Source of the DNA: Parietichytrium sp. I65-24A
Lineage: Eukaryota; Sar; Bigyra; Thraustochytrida; Thraustochytriidae
NCBI GenBank assembly: GCA_012862575.1
Contig: BLSF01000122.1
Span: forward strand, 1-51,336
Length of the DNA: 51,336 bases
Reading direction: 5' to 3'
Below, piece after piece: positions 11,301 through 20,585 of this stretch. Each line of letters starts with the position of its first letter. Position 1 is the stretch's first letter. A program made the position numbers and the translations under genes. The notes under the pieces were generated by a model. The model was not told the DNA's origin. It was given only the letters and a program-made list of their open reading frames with translations, and did not search any database.

Positions 11301-14300
11301 GCGGTGAGACATGCTGTCATTAGCTCCGCCGGGTTCTGAACCGGCCAGTCCGAGAACCTTGCTTCATCACAAAAGTTGCGCAAAAAGAAGCCCCCACAAT
11401 AGTATTCCTGCTCCAATGATGGATAAATGATGTGATGCATTGGAACCCAATTGTAGGGGCGGAAGCAGTTCTGGCCCAGACCTCGAGCAAACTCGCCGAT
11501 GTGATTGCCGATGGTTTCGTTCATATTCTCCCGCATTTTTGAGGTCCAGATAAATTCGGGCGTGTCAAAGTCTCCTGCAAACACCTCCGCGAAGCGCCCA
11601 GGCCCATGTCTCATCAAAACATTGACCATACTCCCAGGGAAAAGGTCTATCAACGACTGGGTGCAACTTTCCGAGTTGAGCTCATACACAAGAGCTGCCA
11701 TTGTAGCCGAAACCCCGCCCAACGTCATCTTGTATAGCGCGAAAAACTGAGCGCCAAGTGTGTCCGCAGCTGCCCGCGTTGCCGCGTCATTCAAGCAAAC
11801 ATACGTAGTCAACTCTGCGGCGAGCTGGGCCACCTCCGGATTTTCGCATAGAAGCGCTTGCGTAAAAGTTCGAAGAAAAGCGGGCTCAGAGAGCAACATC
11901 TTGATCCTTGGAGGGGGGCATCGCGTTCGTCCACGCTCGTCCACAGCCGGATGCACGGCAAGCATCTTCTGCACAATGGCAATCGCAGTTTGGGCACCAC
12001 GGAAAGCATGCTCCTGGTCCTGGTCTGGACTAAACGCACGAGCCCACCCAAGTTCCACTTGTTCGGAAAGACGTACCCACTGCGGCATTCCCGGAGCCCA
12101 CACCTTGAGTGTTTCGCATTTGCTCGGCTGGGTTTGGACAGTCTTGACGAGCGACGAGAAGGATATTGGCGTCGTGCTGCTTGGTTGGCCGTCATTCTCT
12201 TCGTCCTTCAAATCCGTGTGCAATGGGCGGACCTGCCATTCGGCCAACCCGTCGTTCTGATGGCTAGATTCCCAGTCTAACAGAGCAAAGCGAACCGCCG
12301 AAGACAGCGGAGGGAGACATGTCTCTGCAGTGAGGATCAAATATGCTGCATTCTTGGGTTCGTCGGCCATAGCACTCACCAGAGAGAGAATTTGAGCCCG
12401 CAGTTGACTTGATGAACAGTCCTGGATAGAGAGCACCAGAGACGTCACATCTTCGAACAAGCCTAGAGTACGTTGATGGCATTTGTATACTTGTTCCATG
12501 ACCTGCAAACAGAGCTCAGCCACTTGTTCGTCCCGCCGAGCAATCTCCCGAAGGTACCTGTGGTAAACCGCTTCCAGAAACTTTGAAGGGTCGCGAATCT
12601 GCTCTATGACCTTGCGAGTTGCAGCCTGATTTTCAGTGTTGTCTTCAGAAGAGGACATCAGCCTCAGGTAGCACCCCGCTACGCACATCTCTCCGGCGAG
12701 GGAAGAAAATTTTACCGCAAACTCTTCGAAATTCCAGCGGACTTGAGTTTTGGTGGAGCCGCCAAAGACTAGGACAACTTGACGAGACAGCTCTTGACAC
12801 AGCTCTAGTCTGGTCTGGGGGTTCCAAATCAAGTCAGGGAGTAAATGGTCCTGCTCGATCATATGAAACATCGCAGAAAAGTTGCAGGGCAAACCTTCTT
12901 GCAATCTTCCGTTCTCGCTCGCTCGGAACTGGACTGCGTCGAGTGTCGAACGGTCTATCGCGGTACCTGGCGGGGTGCGAAGAATGTACAATTTGTTGAC
13001 AATTTCAATCTTTTCACTCATGGATAAAGAGGTCCACTCCAAGTCCCCACTTCCGCTCTGTTTTCCGTCTGCGCTGTTCCTTCGCGAGCCGTTCACGAAG
13101 GTTGCAGATTGGTTGCAAGGCTCCGTCACCGTGCCCAGTGAAGACGCGGCCGCAAGAGGTGGTAAGGTTAGCGCGTGGAATAAGCCTAGGGGAAAGATTC
13201 GTTGTAAAAGTTCCAGCCCAGCTGCGTTGCCCTGCATGCATAACTCGAGTAGGAAGCGGTTGGCTGCCCGAGTTTGCTGAAGATCCGAAAAAAGCCCATC
13301 GTAGAGCTGCTTCAGAACGACGCCACTTTGGAGTGCTTCACGCTGCATCTCGCGCACCTTGGGTATCTCTGCTTGCTCAAAACAAACCTTGAGCAAGAGA
13401 GCTGCGCGATTCGTGATCTGAGGCAAGCCTAATGTGCTGACGCCAAATAGCGCGTCAGGAGACGCTTCAGTGAGTTCTTTGACGACAAACTGAAAAATAT
13501 CCTCTGGAGTGGACTCCCGACCGGATACAAGGAGACGTTCCAGTACCGCCATGGACGCTGCAACAACCAAGGGGCTAGTGACCGAGTGCTCGAGGACTGG
13601 CTTGACAACAAACTTGATCAAATCTGCACCGGGGGAACCAGCAAACAAGTGGCGCTTGTTATTAAACTCGGCAGGTCGGTCGCGATGCGACTCTCCAAAT
13701 TGGCCCCCACAGAGCGCTAACAAAAGCCGAAAGCCTTTGGATCGGACGACTGTCGAGCAAGAGGGCTGAATGCTGAGCGTCACCACTGAGGACATTTCTG
13801 GAGTCTGGCCGACATCAAACTGCCCGCCAGCTCTTGATCGGTCGGTGATGCGGCACAAGGTGTCCAGCAGCACCTCAACAGGTTTAGAAACGTTTTGTTC
13901 GCGCCTCGTCAGGAGCGCAGATGTCGCGGAGAGCAGCGCGATGGTTCCCGGTCCGTACATCTCGGAGCTGCCGACCTGGCTCAGGGCCGAAGGAGGCAGC
14001 GGCAAGGTTGTGTTCTCATTGAGTTCGTTGCAAATTTGCAGAAAACGTTGCACTCCGTGCTTATTGCTAAAGTTGAGGAGATCCTCCGCGAGATTTTGAC
14101 CACTCCCACCCTTGGCTTTTGAAGCCTGCTGCACTTGCGTGGCAATGTTCCCCAACGTCCTCTTGAGATAAACAAGCTGCAAATCAGCTGGCGCGTCCAT
14201 TCTCAGCGGAGTAACCCGTATGGTACTCCTTGGCTTAGTGCCGAGCAGTTGCACGCTTGTATTACGCTGATCCGCCGCGTCAAGCAGATGTCCTAAAAGC

Positions 14301-15274
14301 AGCCCTTTCTCCTTGCAGAGGTACTTCTTGCTGCGCTCGTCTGAGTGAAAGTTTAACTCAATAAGGTCAGCATCATCATCGTACAGCACCACAGAACTAA
14401 GGCGCGCAAGAGAATTGACAGAAAGGACCATTTTCTTGTCGAGGCTGTAGTCTACAATGTGCGAGCACGTCACAGAGAGCAAAACCACTTGGTCATTCGA
14501 CTGTTTTTTGGCCTCGCACTCGAACAAACTGTTCGCAATACGTGCTTGTTGTTCATATTGCATACACAAAGACTTCCATGTACTTTCATCTGCCGCGTCT
14601 TCTCCCAAGGGCATCAGGTTCAACCCACTGGCCTTAGCACTTGTGCTCATCAAGCGGTATATATCTGCGGCTTCACTCGTCAAGAACGCGTGGGGCCGTT
14701 TCTCACGGCCCACACTCAGCACGAACCCTTTCTGCCCGCCTATGCTTAGCTTTAAAAGCTGTCGTATGTCTCTATACCTATAGGCTCTGAGTACTTTTGG
14801 CGGCTCTACGTCCTCCACCTCCACAAGCCCGCTCTCGCCGGGAATAATAAAGCACGGGCGAGTACTACCTCTCGCGCGTCGCAGCTTTACGACTTTGAAG
14901 CTCTTTTTGTCGCCCACCAGCTTGTTTGCCCGAAGAGTTGTGATCAGATCCGCCCTGCAATAGCTCGAGAATGAGAGGGTTGATTTCGATGACCCAAACG
15001 GGCCAGACCCTTCCTTGATGATCAACTTGAAATCCTGCTCCTCCACCGACTCGCTGTTTGGTTGCTCTTGGCTGAGCGCCTCTCCTTGCGGGAGTAATAT
15101 GTCCACGAGCTGCTCATACGTCCATCGATTGGTCATCATCCCATTCACCGGGTCAATGTTGAGGAATCCATTCGGCCCAATTCCAAATATCCTCGAGTAC
15201 TGTCCGCGCAGTTTATGGTGCTTCTTCGCCGCAAACCTATGCGTCACCACAATAGGCGGGCCGCCGGCGTCCAT
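8303..15274 (-). CDS. RME-8/DNAJC13/GRV2-family endosomal protein with degenerate J domain
   Basis: 2323 residues in one exon from the ATG at 15274; animal DNAJC13 is about 2240. The N-terminus carries the family's PH-like start (RIFGIGPNGFLNIDP, NRWTYEQLVDIL). Four IWN-type repeats are visible: LIWNPQTR (about 813), FIWTSKMR (about 1243), MLWTEEMS (about 1695) and LIWTPEMR (about 1968). The block GGFFLRNFCDEARFSDWP leads into the J-domain region (about 1345-1405: EIQEAYRKSAEAAS, then LIRKAYLALC). Armadillo-like helical repeats fill the rest, and a Pro-rich linker lies near 2085-2105. In this family the J domain recruits Hsc70 on endosomes to control retromer/SNX and clathrin dynamics. Here the HPD tripeptide is replaced by Ser1369-Ser1371, so canonical Hsp70 stimulation is doubtful. 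Family assignment is secure; loss of J activity is inference. Confidence 0.93.
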   Translation of the reverse strand: MDAGGPPIVVTHRFAAKKHHKLRGQYSRIFGIGPNGFLNIDPVNGMMTNRWTYEQLVDILLPQGEALSQEQPNSESVEEQDFKLIIKEGSGPFGSSKSTLSFSSYCRADLITTLRANKLVGDKKSFKVVKLRRARGSTRPCFIIPGESGLVEVEDVEPPKVLRAYRYRDIRQLLKLSIGGQKGFVLSVGREKRPHAFLTSEAADIYRLMSTSAKASGLNLMPLGEDAADESTWKSLCMQYEQQARIANSLFECEAKKQSNDQVVLLSVTCSHIVDYSLDKKMVLSVNSLARLSSVVLYDDDADLIELNFHSDERSKKYLCKEKGLLLGHLLDAADQRNTSVQLLGTKPRSTIRVTPLRMDAPADLQLVYLKRTLGNIATQVQQASKAKGGSGQNLAEDLLNFSNKHGVQRFLQICNELNENTTLPLPPSALSQVGSSEMYGPGTIALLSATSALLTRREQNVSKPVEVLLDTLCRITDRSRAGGQFDVGQTPEMSSVVTLSIQPSCSTVVRSKGFRLLLALCGGQFGESHRDRPAEFNNKRHLFAGSPGADLIKFVVKPVLEHSVTSPLVVAASMAVLERLLVSGRESTPEDIFQFVVKELTEASPDALFGVSTLGLPQITNRAALLLKVCFEQAEIPKVREMQREALQSGVVLKQLYDGLFSDLQQTRAANRFLLELCMQGNAAGLELLQRIFPLGLFHALTLPPLAAASSLGTVTEPCNQSATFVNGSRRNSADGKQSGSGDLEWTSLSMSEKIEIVNKLYILRTPPGTAIDRSTLDAVQFRASENGRLQEGLPCNFSAMFHMIEQDHLLPDLIWNPQTRLELCQELSRQVVLVFGGSTKTQVRWNFEEFAVKFSSLAGEMCVAGCYLRLMSSSEDNTENQAATRKVIEQIRDPSKFLEAVYHRYLREIARRDEQVAELCLQVMEQVYKCHQRTLGLFEDVTSLVLSIQDCSSSQLRAQILSLVSAMADEPKNAAYLILTAETCLPPLSSAVRFALLDWESSHQNDGLAEWQVRPLHTDLKDEENDGQPSSTTPISFSSLVKTVQTQPSKCETLKVWAPGMPQWVRLSEQVELGWARAFSPDQDQEHAFRGAQTAIAIVQKMLAVHPAVDERGRTRCPPPRIKMLLSEPAFLRTFTQALLCENPEVAQLAAELTTYVCLNDAATRAAADTLGAQFFALYKMTLGGVSATMAALVYELNSESCTQSLIDLFPGSMVNVLMRHGPGRFAEVFAGDFDTPEFIWTSKMRENMNETIGNHIGEFARGLGQNCFRPYNWVPMHHIIYPSLEQEYYCGGFFLRNFCDEARFSDWPVQNPAELMTACLTAWKEELDASSKALSRQEALKLLALDDNPTSLEIQEAYRKSAEAASSSGRKEEDLQRYDLIRKAYLALCSRRGSIAEGDLDSVSIELLIRTQAKIFSSFPDAVRSVAYEGFELLIPYLQRSQNLDLCAVATDLVYKICLCSPLNAEHLVSAGGDRLLAKLFSASVQTIRSLESGEWTPSRDTEIIENCLRTFVGLASLKHSQESVVELLSADTDGTILNEVIAVLSYKDCEGSQRAIQHVLQIVARLAGEEAHQNALLRGGLLWDFIPLLFLYDSKPAQKPSTPPQAGADVPATPKAQAPGKNVTAKHAARAISRLCGSLASKDLASPTNDTSRKTMETLFSKPVFKLFSETNPTKLLGVLNEGAETPTMLWTEEMSAQVLQFVEERPPWDVLAQDGAKFCLKGLEERPQVQGVFLDVFVREPSHLDNSPAFAVALLQQLSQGLRDSKSEEERHVFISLRLKALCLLFQLATRENSGDANAIANAMVLAEPAVAPVLVELLKQGPAFREMALETLLFATKVAALGQSISHTEIIDVLLESCGVSKESMRIFYNLAGFPRVVASLFDPETRKFLRLVKVGLDRKMDPEIRNLACTALGRCCQEKLHGALAFEELCGLFPRGLASKLLDNTFIQTFDSDLAIREPELIWTPEMRSHLLDVCEEHGQTSVVYDELRSELAIAGVYVRVFVEKPHAKLSNAERFGNALCARFCEIVASQLDGPTPTIGGVVAHAFAADEPDLELTTASYLREQLTLRSMQTELPVGHEVAPPPVPSRQSKPPPIPKRDTKPSSEKPKAVVDGVAEGALAVNQTGGALNEFGLLTNLDGDDELVLLCNAILRLYDARPRLLSRTASPAYYTVLARATKTAGGELREGTLRCCFAVLLAICGCEEWAKPLSKETEILSALTGLIVSETLEDIALAACKTLERLVCSYEQSADSVSEEVTLEKLLGLALGQSPGASEKLQKGAQDLLGELAKRSRPAERLLERSEEWQALCGNTESQ

Positions 15275-15664
15275 CGCTTCGTCGGCTGGGTCTCTGCTTT
15301 CGTTCTTCGACTTTTCGCGGTCGGACCACCTCCTTCACCAAGCCCAGGGTGCGCGCTGACCGCCCAGCTCTCGCCACCTCCCCTTGTGTGTGTATGTGTA
15401 TGTGTATGTATATGTGTGTGTCGCCGTTCCCAGATCCTCGAGAAGAGTCGTCTTCTAACTTTTCCTTTCACTGCCAAGTCAGGCGTCCCAGTGCCGCACT
15501 GTCCCACGTTGGGCTTGGCTTGGCTCTGTTGCTACAATCTGCTCGCGGATCAGCGTACGTGTACGTACGTCCGTGTACACTGTCCCAACGAGTATACTAG
15601 TTTGTGCTGGTGTACGCTAATCTAACGGGAAGTATCTTCCATGCCAGTGCTCTTATTTCTCCTC
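15275..15664. other. Upstream region of the RME-8 gene with TG/TA repeat
   Basis: Holds an imperfect TGTGTATG run (15385-15422) 110-150 bp upstream of the RME-8 ATG, and a GTACGTGTACGTAC motif at 15555-15568 that also occurs at 3395-3408. No gene seen. Confidence 0.5.
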
Positions 15665-18090
15665 TCAGAGTAATGGTGAGAGATGTGACAACTTGCTGAC
15701 ATTGCGAGCATCCATCGGAGTTGGTTTGCCTTTGCTCGAAAGGAAAGAGAAAAGTTTACAGCTTAAGAGTTCGGAAATCTACTTGATTTACGAAAGCGGG
15801 GCGCATTCGTGATTCGTAGAGGTTTTGGAAAGAATTGGACTGAGTGAGACCTTAGGTGCGATGAAAGGTTGGTCAATAACCGCAATTATTGGAGAAAGAG
15901 TGTGTGAGAGAGAGAGAGTGAGAAGTGAGGAGGTTGTTCCAGTCGTGTTGTGCGAGTTGAGCTCATACCAGAGACGCGCTTGGGCAAAAGAAAAACAGAG
16001 AAAGGTGGTTTATTTTCAACTTTCCTGGAACTTGACGCGGACAATGGGGTATGTTCGGTGACATGAGTATCGCCAAGGTTTGAAATCATATTCCTGGAGA
16101 GATCTCGATCTTTGGAGGATAGAACGAGTACACTGCGCGCGGACGCGCTGCATTACGCTCCTCAATCCTCTCGGTTAGTTGGCTCAGGTCAGCAGTGAAC
16201 TCGCCCCACAGGTGCTTGGTGTTGCTCTCAAAGATGTGGCTGTAATCATCCATGAGCTTGGGCTGACTGAGCGATGTAGCGACGCTGAACACAGACATAG
16301 CGTAGTGAGTGAGAGGCGTGCCAATGGCTTCGCCTTCTCTGAAGCCCCAAGAAGCAAACCGAGGTAGAAAAGTAATGTCCTCTGCGTTTCCAGCATGATT
16401 GTGCTTTGCAGTGGCGGTGACGATCATTGTGGCAAGCATATGAACAAGGGTTCGCCTCTTGAGCTCCGGGAGAGTGTAAACTGTGGAAAGCTTGTCCCAC
16501 CATGCCTTGAGTTCGGCGTCATCGCGCACGTCGACACCCTTGTAGGTAATGGAAAGGTAGTTCCTCACGAACTTGAGCACGATATTGTAGAATTCTCGGC
16601 CATCCTCCACGTAAGGGATATCTTGTGCCGTAATGCCATCAAGCTGCTCCTTAACCGTTTTGTAATGCCTCATGGACTCCTCCGCGCGGTGGAAGGCCTC
16701 CACCGTACCGTTCACGCTAAGACCAGTCGCACGGGCGAAGAACCCGGTGCTCGAAATCAGGATATAATGCGCACCAATCGCGGCATTCCCTGCGCGATAT
16801 GTGAATGGCGTAGTCAAAAGGCGAATGGGGTGATCCGGAGAAAGGAGTTCCTGATTCGCAATCGTCAAGGAGTTGGCACACAAAAGATGGACATCAAAAA
16901 GGTGATCGGACACGGTCACGGCAAACAACAGCGTTGAGCGAAACACGAACTTGGCGTATTCCCAGTCCTCGTCACCGGGGAAATGGAGTTTGTTGCCCAT
17001 ATCGATTGCGACGATCTTGTAGTCCCTGTCGAAGAAGGCGTTTGCGCCTAGTTTACCGAAACCCTCCCTCGTGTCGAGGTCTTCATACTCCCGAAGGTAC
17101 ACCGCGTACTTTGGGGCGGTGACATTTTCCCGTGCAGCAGATACTGCGAGCACATCCGTCAGCGATGGCGACTTGATCATGTGAGCACCCATGCCATAAA
17201 ACGTGTAGTCTGTCATGGAGGCATCGGACTCTGGTTCTGGGCCATACCCTTGATTCATCTTGGCAGAGTTTCCGACGTTGAAGGTGCGGAGCCTGAGAAC
17301 CTCAGTGGGGTCCTCATCATCAGCCCACTCGCCGCAAGTATCTGCCGAACCCGGAAGCGGAAGGCTGCGCACCATGAAGACCCTGAGCCCATTGCTCGCA
17401 TCCGTATTGGGGGGCCAGAACTCGTCTAATAAGGTGCATTCAATAGTGGAGGCCCCGCAAAATGCTTTCGGGAGAGTCCTTTGCAGATATGGCTTGGGGA
17501 CAATCTCAGCGGAAAAAACTGGATGGGCACTGTGTGCTAGCAGAGTCAGAACGGCAACATACGACGGAAACTGGTCAAATCGATCGTCCGCGGGGAGCAT
17601 TCCCAATACCGTGCCGAACAGCGCAAACGGGTTCGCTCCCGCTTCTCCCATCATCTGCTCTGTCCCCATGTCGAGCGCTGTGGAAGCCGCCTCAAAAAGC
17701 GCCACTCCGTTCACTGCGGCGGCCATGAACGCCCCCGCCAACGCGCCGAGCCCCATACGTTCTGCCTTCATGCTGCCCTCTTTGCCTCCTCTGACTGTAT
17801 CCTCTCAATCCCCACTGCCAATTGCCCACTTGCACAGTTGCCAACTCGTCGCGTTGAGAGAGATTGGGACCTGTCACTCTCACTCTTTGATCAATCAATC
17901 AATCATCGATCGTCAATCAAAAATGACAATCTCTTCATCTCACTTCACCATACAGTGTGTACTGCTGTACACTATGCACTAGCACTTCTCCTCCAAGATA
18001 GGCTTAAGTCTACCGAGCGGTATAGAAGCAGGACATACAGGTGGCTGTTAAGAAGTTATGCGCCCGATAACTTGGAGTCGGGGGCCTTAT
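15665..18090. repeat. Tandem segmental duplication, unit A (lipoxygenase gene 1)
   Basis: Pairs with 18191-20585. Matching starts as TCAGAGTAATGGTGAGA at both left ends and continues through the 3' flank, the coding region, the 5' flank and a shared TCTACC(G/A)AGCGGTATAGAAG block (18009-18028 and 20488-20507). It fades near a shared GATAAC...GGGGGCC motif. The coding offset is exactly 2470 bp, whereas the left edge is offset by 2526 because the 3' flank of unit A has small extra simple-sequence segments. Confidence 0.9.
16086..17771 (-). CDS. Lipoxygenase-like non-heme iron dioxygenase, copy 1
   Basis: 561 residues, one exon, ATG at 17771. It matches the catalytic lipoxygenase domain and lacks the N-terminal PLAT/C2 domain. 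Supporting blocks: W270-x2-AK before SDHLFDVHLL, giving iron ligands His290 and His295 in the HX4H motif; SPDHPIRLLTTPFTYR; FFARATGLS; the third-ligand region AKHNHAGN (His457 or His459, Asn462); and the tail YPPKIEISPGI. The tail ends in Ile561, the C-terminal isoleucine whose carboxylate binds iron in lipoxygenases. Family enzymes insert O2 into polyunsaturated fatty acids to give hydroperoxides. The spacing of the third His to Asn is one residue longer than the usual HX3N if His457 is the ligand. Residues about 8-28 are hydrophobic (GLGALAGAFMAAAV) and could be a signal peptide or anchor. Substrate and regiochemistry cannot be read from sequence. Confidence 0.82.
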   Translation of the reverse strand: MKAERMGLGALAGAFMAAAVNGVALFEAASTALDMGTEQMMGEAGANPFALFGTVLGMLPADDRFDQFPSYVAVLTLLAHSAHPVFSAEIVPKPYLQRTLPKAFCGASTIECTLLDEFWPPNTDASNGLRVFMVRSLPLPGSADTCGEWADDEDPTEVLRLRTFNVGNSAKMNQGYGPEPESDASMTDYTFYGMGAHMIKSPSLTDVLAVSAARENVTAPKYAVYLREYEDLDTREGFGKLGANAFFDRDYKIVAIDMGNKLHFPGDEDWEYAKFVFRSTLLFAVTVSDHLFDVHLLCANSLTIANQELLSPDHPIRLLTTPFTYRAGNAAIGAHYILISSTGFFARATGLSVNGTVEAFHRAEESMRHYKTVKEQLDGITAQDIPYVEDGREFYNIVLKFVRNYLSITYKGVDVRDDAELKAWWDKLSTVYTLPELKRRTLVHMLATMIVTATAKHNHAGNAEDITFLPRFASWGFREGEAIGTPLTHYAMSVFSVATSLSQPKLMDDYSHIFESNTKHLWGEFTADLSQLTERIEERNAARPRAVYSFYPPKIEISPGI

Positions 18091-18190
18091 AGTCATGATT
18101 ACATCAGGACCGTAGTAGTCGGGAGTAGTACGAGTTGGAAGTGCTAGTGAGACTAGGCAAAACTGTCGGGAAGTAGTCTTCCGTACCTAT

Positions 18191-20585
18191 TCAGAGTAAT
18201 GGTGAGAAGTGTGATAACTTGCTGACATTGCGAACATCCATCGGAGTTGGTTTGCCTTTGCTCGAAAGGAAAGAGGAGAGTTTACAGCTTATGGTTCAGA
18301 AGTCTACTTGATTTACGAAAGCGGGACGCGATTCGTAATCCACAGAGATTTTGGAAAGTATTGGCTGAGTGAGACATTAAATGCGATGAAAGAGGTTGGT
18401 CAGCAACCTCATTTACTTGAGAGTCTTGTTTCGCAAGTTCAGTTCTTATCAGAGACGCGCTTGGGCAAAAGAAAAACAGAGAAAGATGGTTTATTTCCAA
18501 CCTTTCTGGAACCAGACACAGACAATGGGTTATTTTCGGCGACATGGGTTTAAACTTATATTCCTGGAGAGATCTCGATCTTTGGAGGATAGAACGAGTA
18601 CACTGCGCGCGGACGCGCTGCATTACGCTCCTCAATCCTCTCGGTTAGTTGGCTCAGATCAGCAGTGAACTCGCCCCACAGGTGCTTGGTGTTGCTCTCA
18701 AAGATGTGGCTGTAATCATCCATGAGCTTGGGCTGACTGAGCGATGTAGCGATGCTGAACACAGACATAGCGTAGTGAGTTAGAGGCGTGCCAATGGCTT
18801 CGCCTTCTTTGAAGCCCCAAGAAGCAAACCGAGGTTGGAAGGAAATGTCCTCTGCGTTTCCAGCGTGATTGTGCTTTGCACTGGCAGTGACGATCATTGT
18901 GGCAAGCATATGAACCAGGTTTCGCCTGTTGAGCTCCGGGAGAGTGTAAGCTGTGGAAAGCTTGTCCCACCATGCCTTGAGTTCGGCGTCGTCGCGCACG
19001 TCGACACCCTTGTAGGTAATGGAAAGGTAGTTCCTCACGAACTTGAGCACAATATTGTAGAATTCCCGGCCATCCTCCACGTAGGGAATGTCTTGTGCCG
19101 TAATGTCATTGAGCTGCTCCTTACCCGTTCTGTAGTTCCTCGTGGACACTTCCGCACGGCGAAGGAGCTCAGCTGTACCGTTCGCGCTAAGACCAGACGC
19201 ACGGGCGAAGAGCCCAGTGCTCGAAACCAAGAGATAATGAGCACTAATCGCGGAATATCCTGCGCGATATGTGAATGGCGTAGTCAAAAGGCGAATGGGG
19301 TGATCTGGGGAAAGGAGTTCCTGATTCGCAATTGTTAAGGTGTTGCCACACAAAAGATGGACATCATAAAGGTGATCGAACACGGTCACGGCAAACAACA
19401 GCGTTGAGCGAAACACGAACTTGGCGTATTCCCAGTCCTCGTCACCGGGGAAATGGAGTTTGTTGCCCATATCGATTGCGACGATCTTGTAGTCCCTGTC
19501 GAAGAAGGCGTTTGCGCCTAGTTTACCGAAACCCTCCCTCGTGTCGAGGTCTTCATACTCCCGAAGGTACACCGCGTACTTTGGGGCGGTGACATTTTCC
19601 CGTGCAGCAGATACTGCGAGCACATCCGTCAGCGATGGCGATGTGATCATGTGAGCACCCATGCCATAAAATGTGAAGTCTGTCATGGAGGCGTCGGACT
19701 CTGGTTCTGGGCCATACCCTTGATTCATCTTGGCAGAGTTTCCGACGTTGAAGGTGCGGAGCCTGAGAACCTCAGTGGGATCCTCATCATCAGCCCACTC
19801 CCCGCAAGTATCTGCCGAGCCCGGAACCGGAAGGCTGCGCACCATGAAGGCCCTGAGCCCATTGCTAGCGTCCGTATTGGGGGGCCAGAACTCGTCCAAA
19901 TAGGTGCACTCAATAGTGGAGATCCCGCAAGATCCTTTCGGGAGGGTCCTTTGCAGATACGGCTTGGGGACAATTGCAGCGGAAAAAATTGGTTGGGCAC
20001 TGTATGCGAGCAAATTCAGAACGGCGACATACGACGGAAACTGGTCAAATCGATCGTCCGCGGGGAGCATTCCCAATACCGTGCCGAACAGCGCAAACGG
20101 GTTCGCTCCCGCTTCTCCCACCATCTGCTCTGTCCCCATGTCGAGCGCCATCGAAGCCGCCTCAAAAAGCGCCACTCCGTTCACTGCGGCGGCCATGTAC
20201 GCCCCCGCCAACGCGCCGAGCCCCATACGTTCTGCCTTCATACTGCCCTCTTTGCCTCCTCTGACTGTATTCTCTCAATCCCCACTGCCAATTGCACAGT
20301 TGCACAGTTGCACAGTTGCCAACTCGTCGCGTTGAGAGATTGGGATCTGTCACTCATTGTCACTCTCACTCTCTGATCATTCTCAATCTCTTGTCGAAAA
20401 TAACAATCAGTCACTTCACCATAAATATCATGCATACATTGCCTCCTGCTACAGAGTAGAGTTATGTACCGGGGCGGTAACTCACATCTACCAAGCGGTA
20501 TAGAAGGGAGACATTTTTGAGGACTCTAGTCTAAAAGCGCTTGATGTGGAATATGATAAGCAGCCGATAACCTGGGGGCCCCATT
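18191..20585. repeat. Tandem segmental duplication, unit B (lipoxygenase gene 2)
   Basis: Second copy of the unit at 15665-18090, same orientation. Coding sequences are close throughout, but similarity is patchy: a 262-bp block (19380-19641, matching 16910-17171) is identical, while about 19100-19220 differs from its partner at roughly one base in six. Confidence 0.9.
18556..20241 (-). CDS. Lipoxygenase-like non-heme iron dioxygenase, copy 2
   Basis: 561 residues, intact, same length as copy 1 with no indels. The iron-ligand positions are kept: FDHLYDVHLL (His290, His295), SAKHNHAGN (His457/His459, Asn462) and terminal Ile561. The hydrophobic N-terminus is also kept. Differences cluster around residues 290-380 (for example HLYDVHLLCGNTL in place of HLFDVHLLCANSL, and AELLRRAEVSTRNYRTGK in place of VEAFHRAEESMRHYKTVK) and near residues 70-115. 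That is where a lipoxygenase substrate channel could change, so the copies may differ in substrate range; this is inference. Both copies run in the same direction with their own flanks, so each probably has its own promoter. Confidence 0.82.
   Translation of the reverse strand: MKAERMGLGALAGAYMAAAVNGVALFEAASMALDMGTEQMVGEAGANPFALFGTVLGMLPADDRFDQFPSYVAVLNLLAYSAQPIFSAAIVPKPYLQRTLPKGSCGISTIECTYLDEFWPPNTDASNGLRAFMVRSLPVPGSADTCGEWADDEDPTEVLRLRTFNVGNSAKMNQGYGPEPESDASMTDFTFYGMGAHMITSPSLTDVLAVSAARENVTAPKYAVYLREYEDLDTREGFGKLGANAFFDRDYKIVAIDMGNKLHFPGDEDWEYAKFVFRSTLLFAVTVFDHLYDVHLLCGNTLTIANQELLSPDHPIRLLTTPFTYRAGYSAISAHYLLVSSTGLFARASGLSANGTAELLRRAEVSTRNYRTGKEQLNDITAQDIPYVEDGREFYNIVLKFVRNYLSITYKGVDVRDDAELKAWWDKLSTAYTLPELNRRNLVHMLATMIVTASAKHNHAGNAEDISFQPRFASWGFKEGEAIGTPLTHYAMSVFSIATSLSQPKLMDDYSHIFESNTKHLWGEFTADLSQLTERIEERNAARPRAVYSFYPPKIEISPGI

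Noticed and set aside
17260-17982. 240-codon plus-strand frame, and the partner at 19651-20376
   Set aside because: Both are antisense to the lipoxygenase genes and are duplicated only because the coding DNA is.
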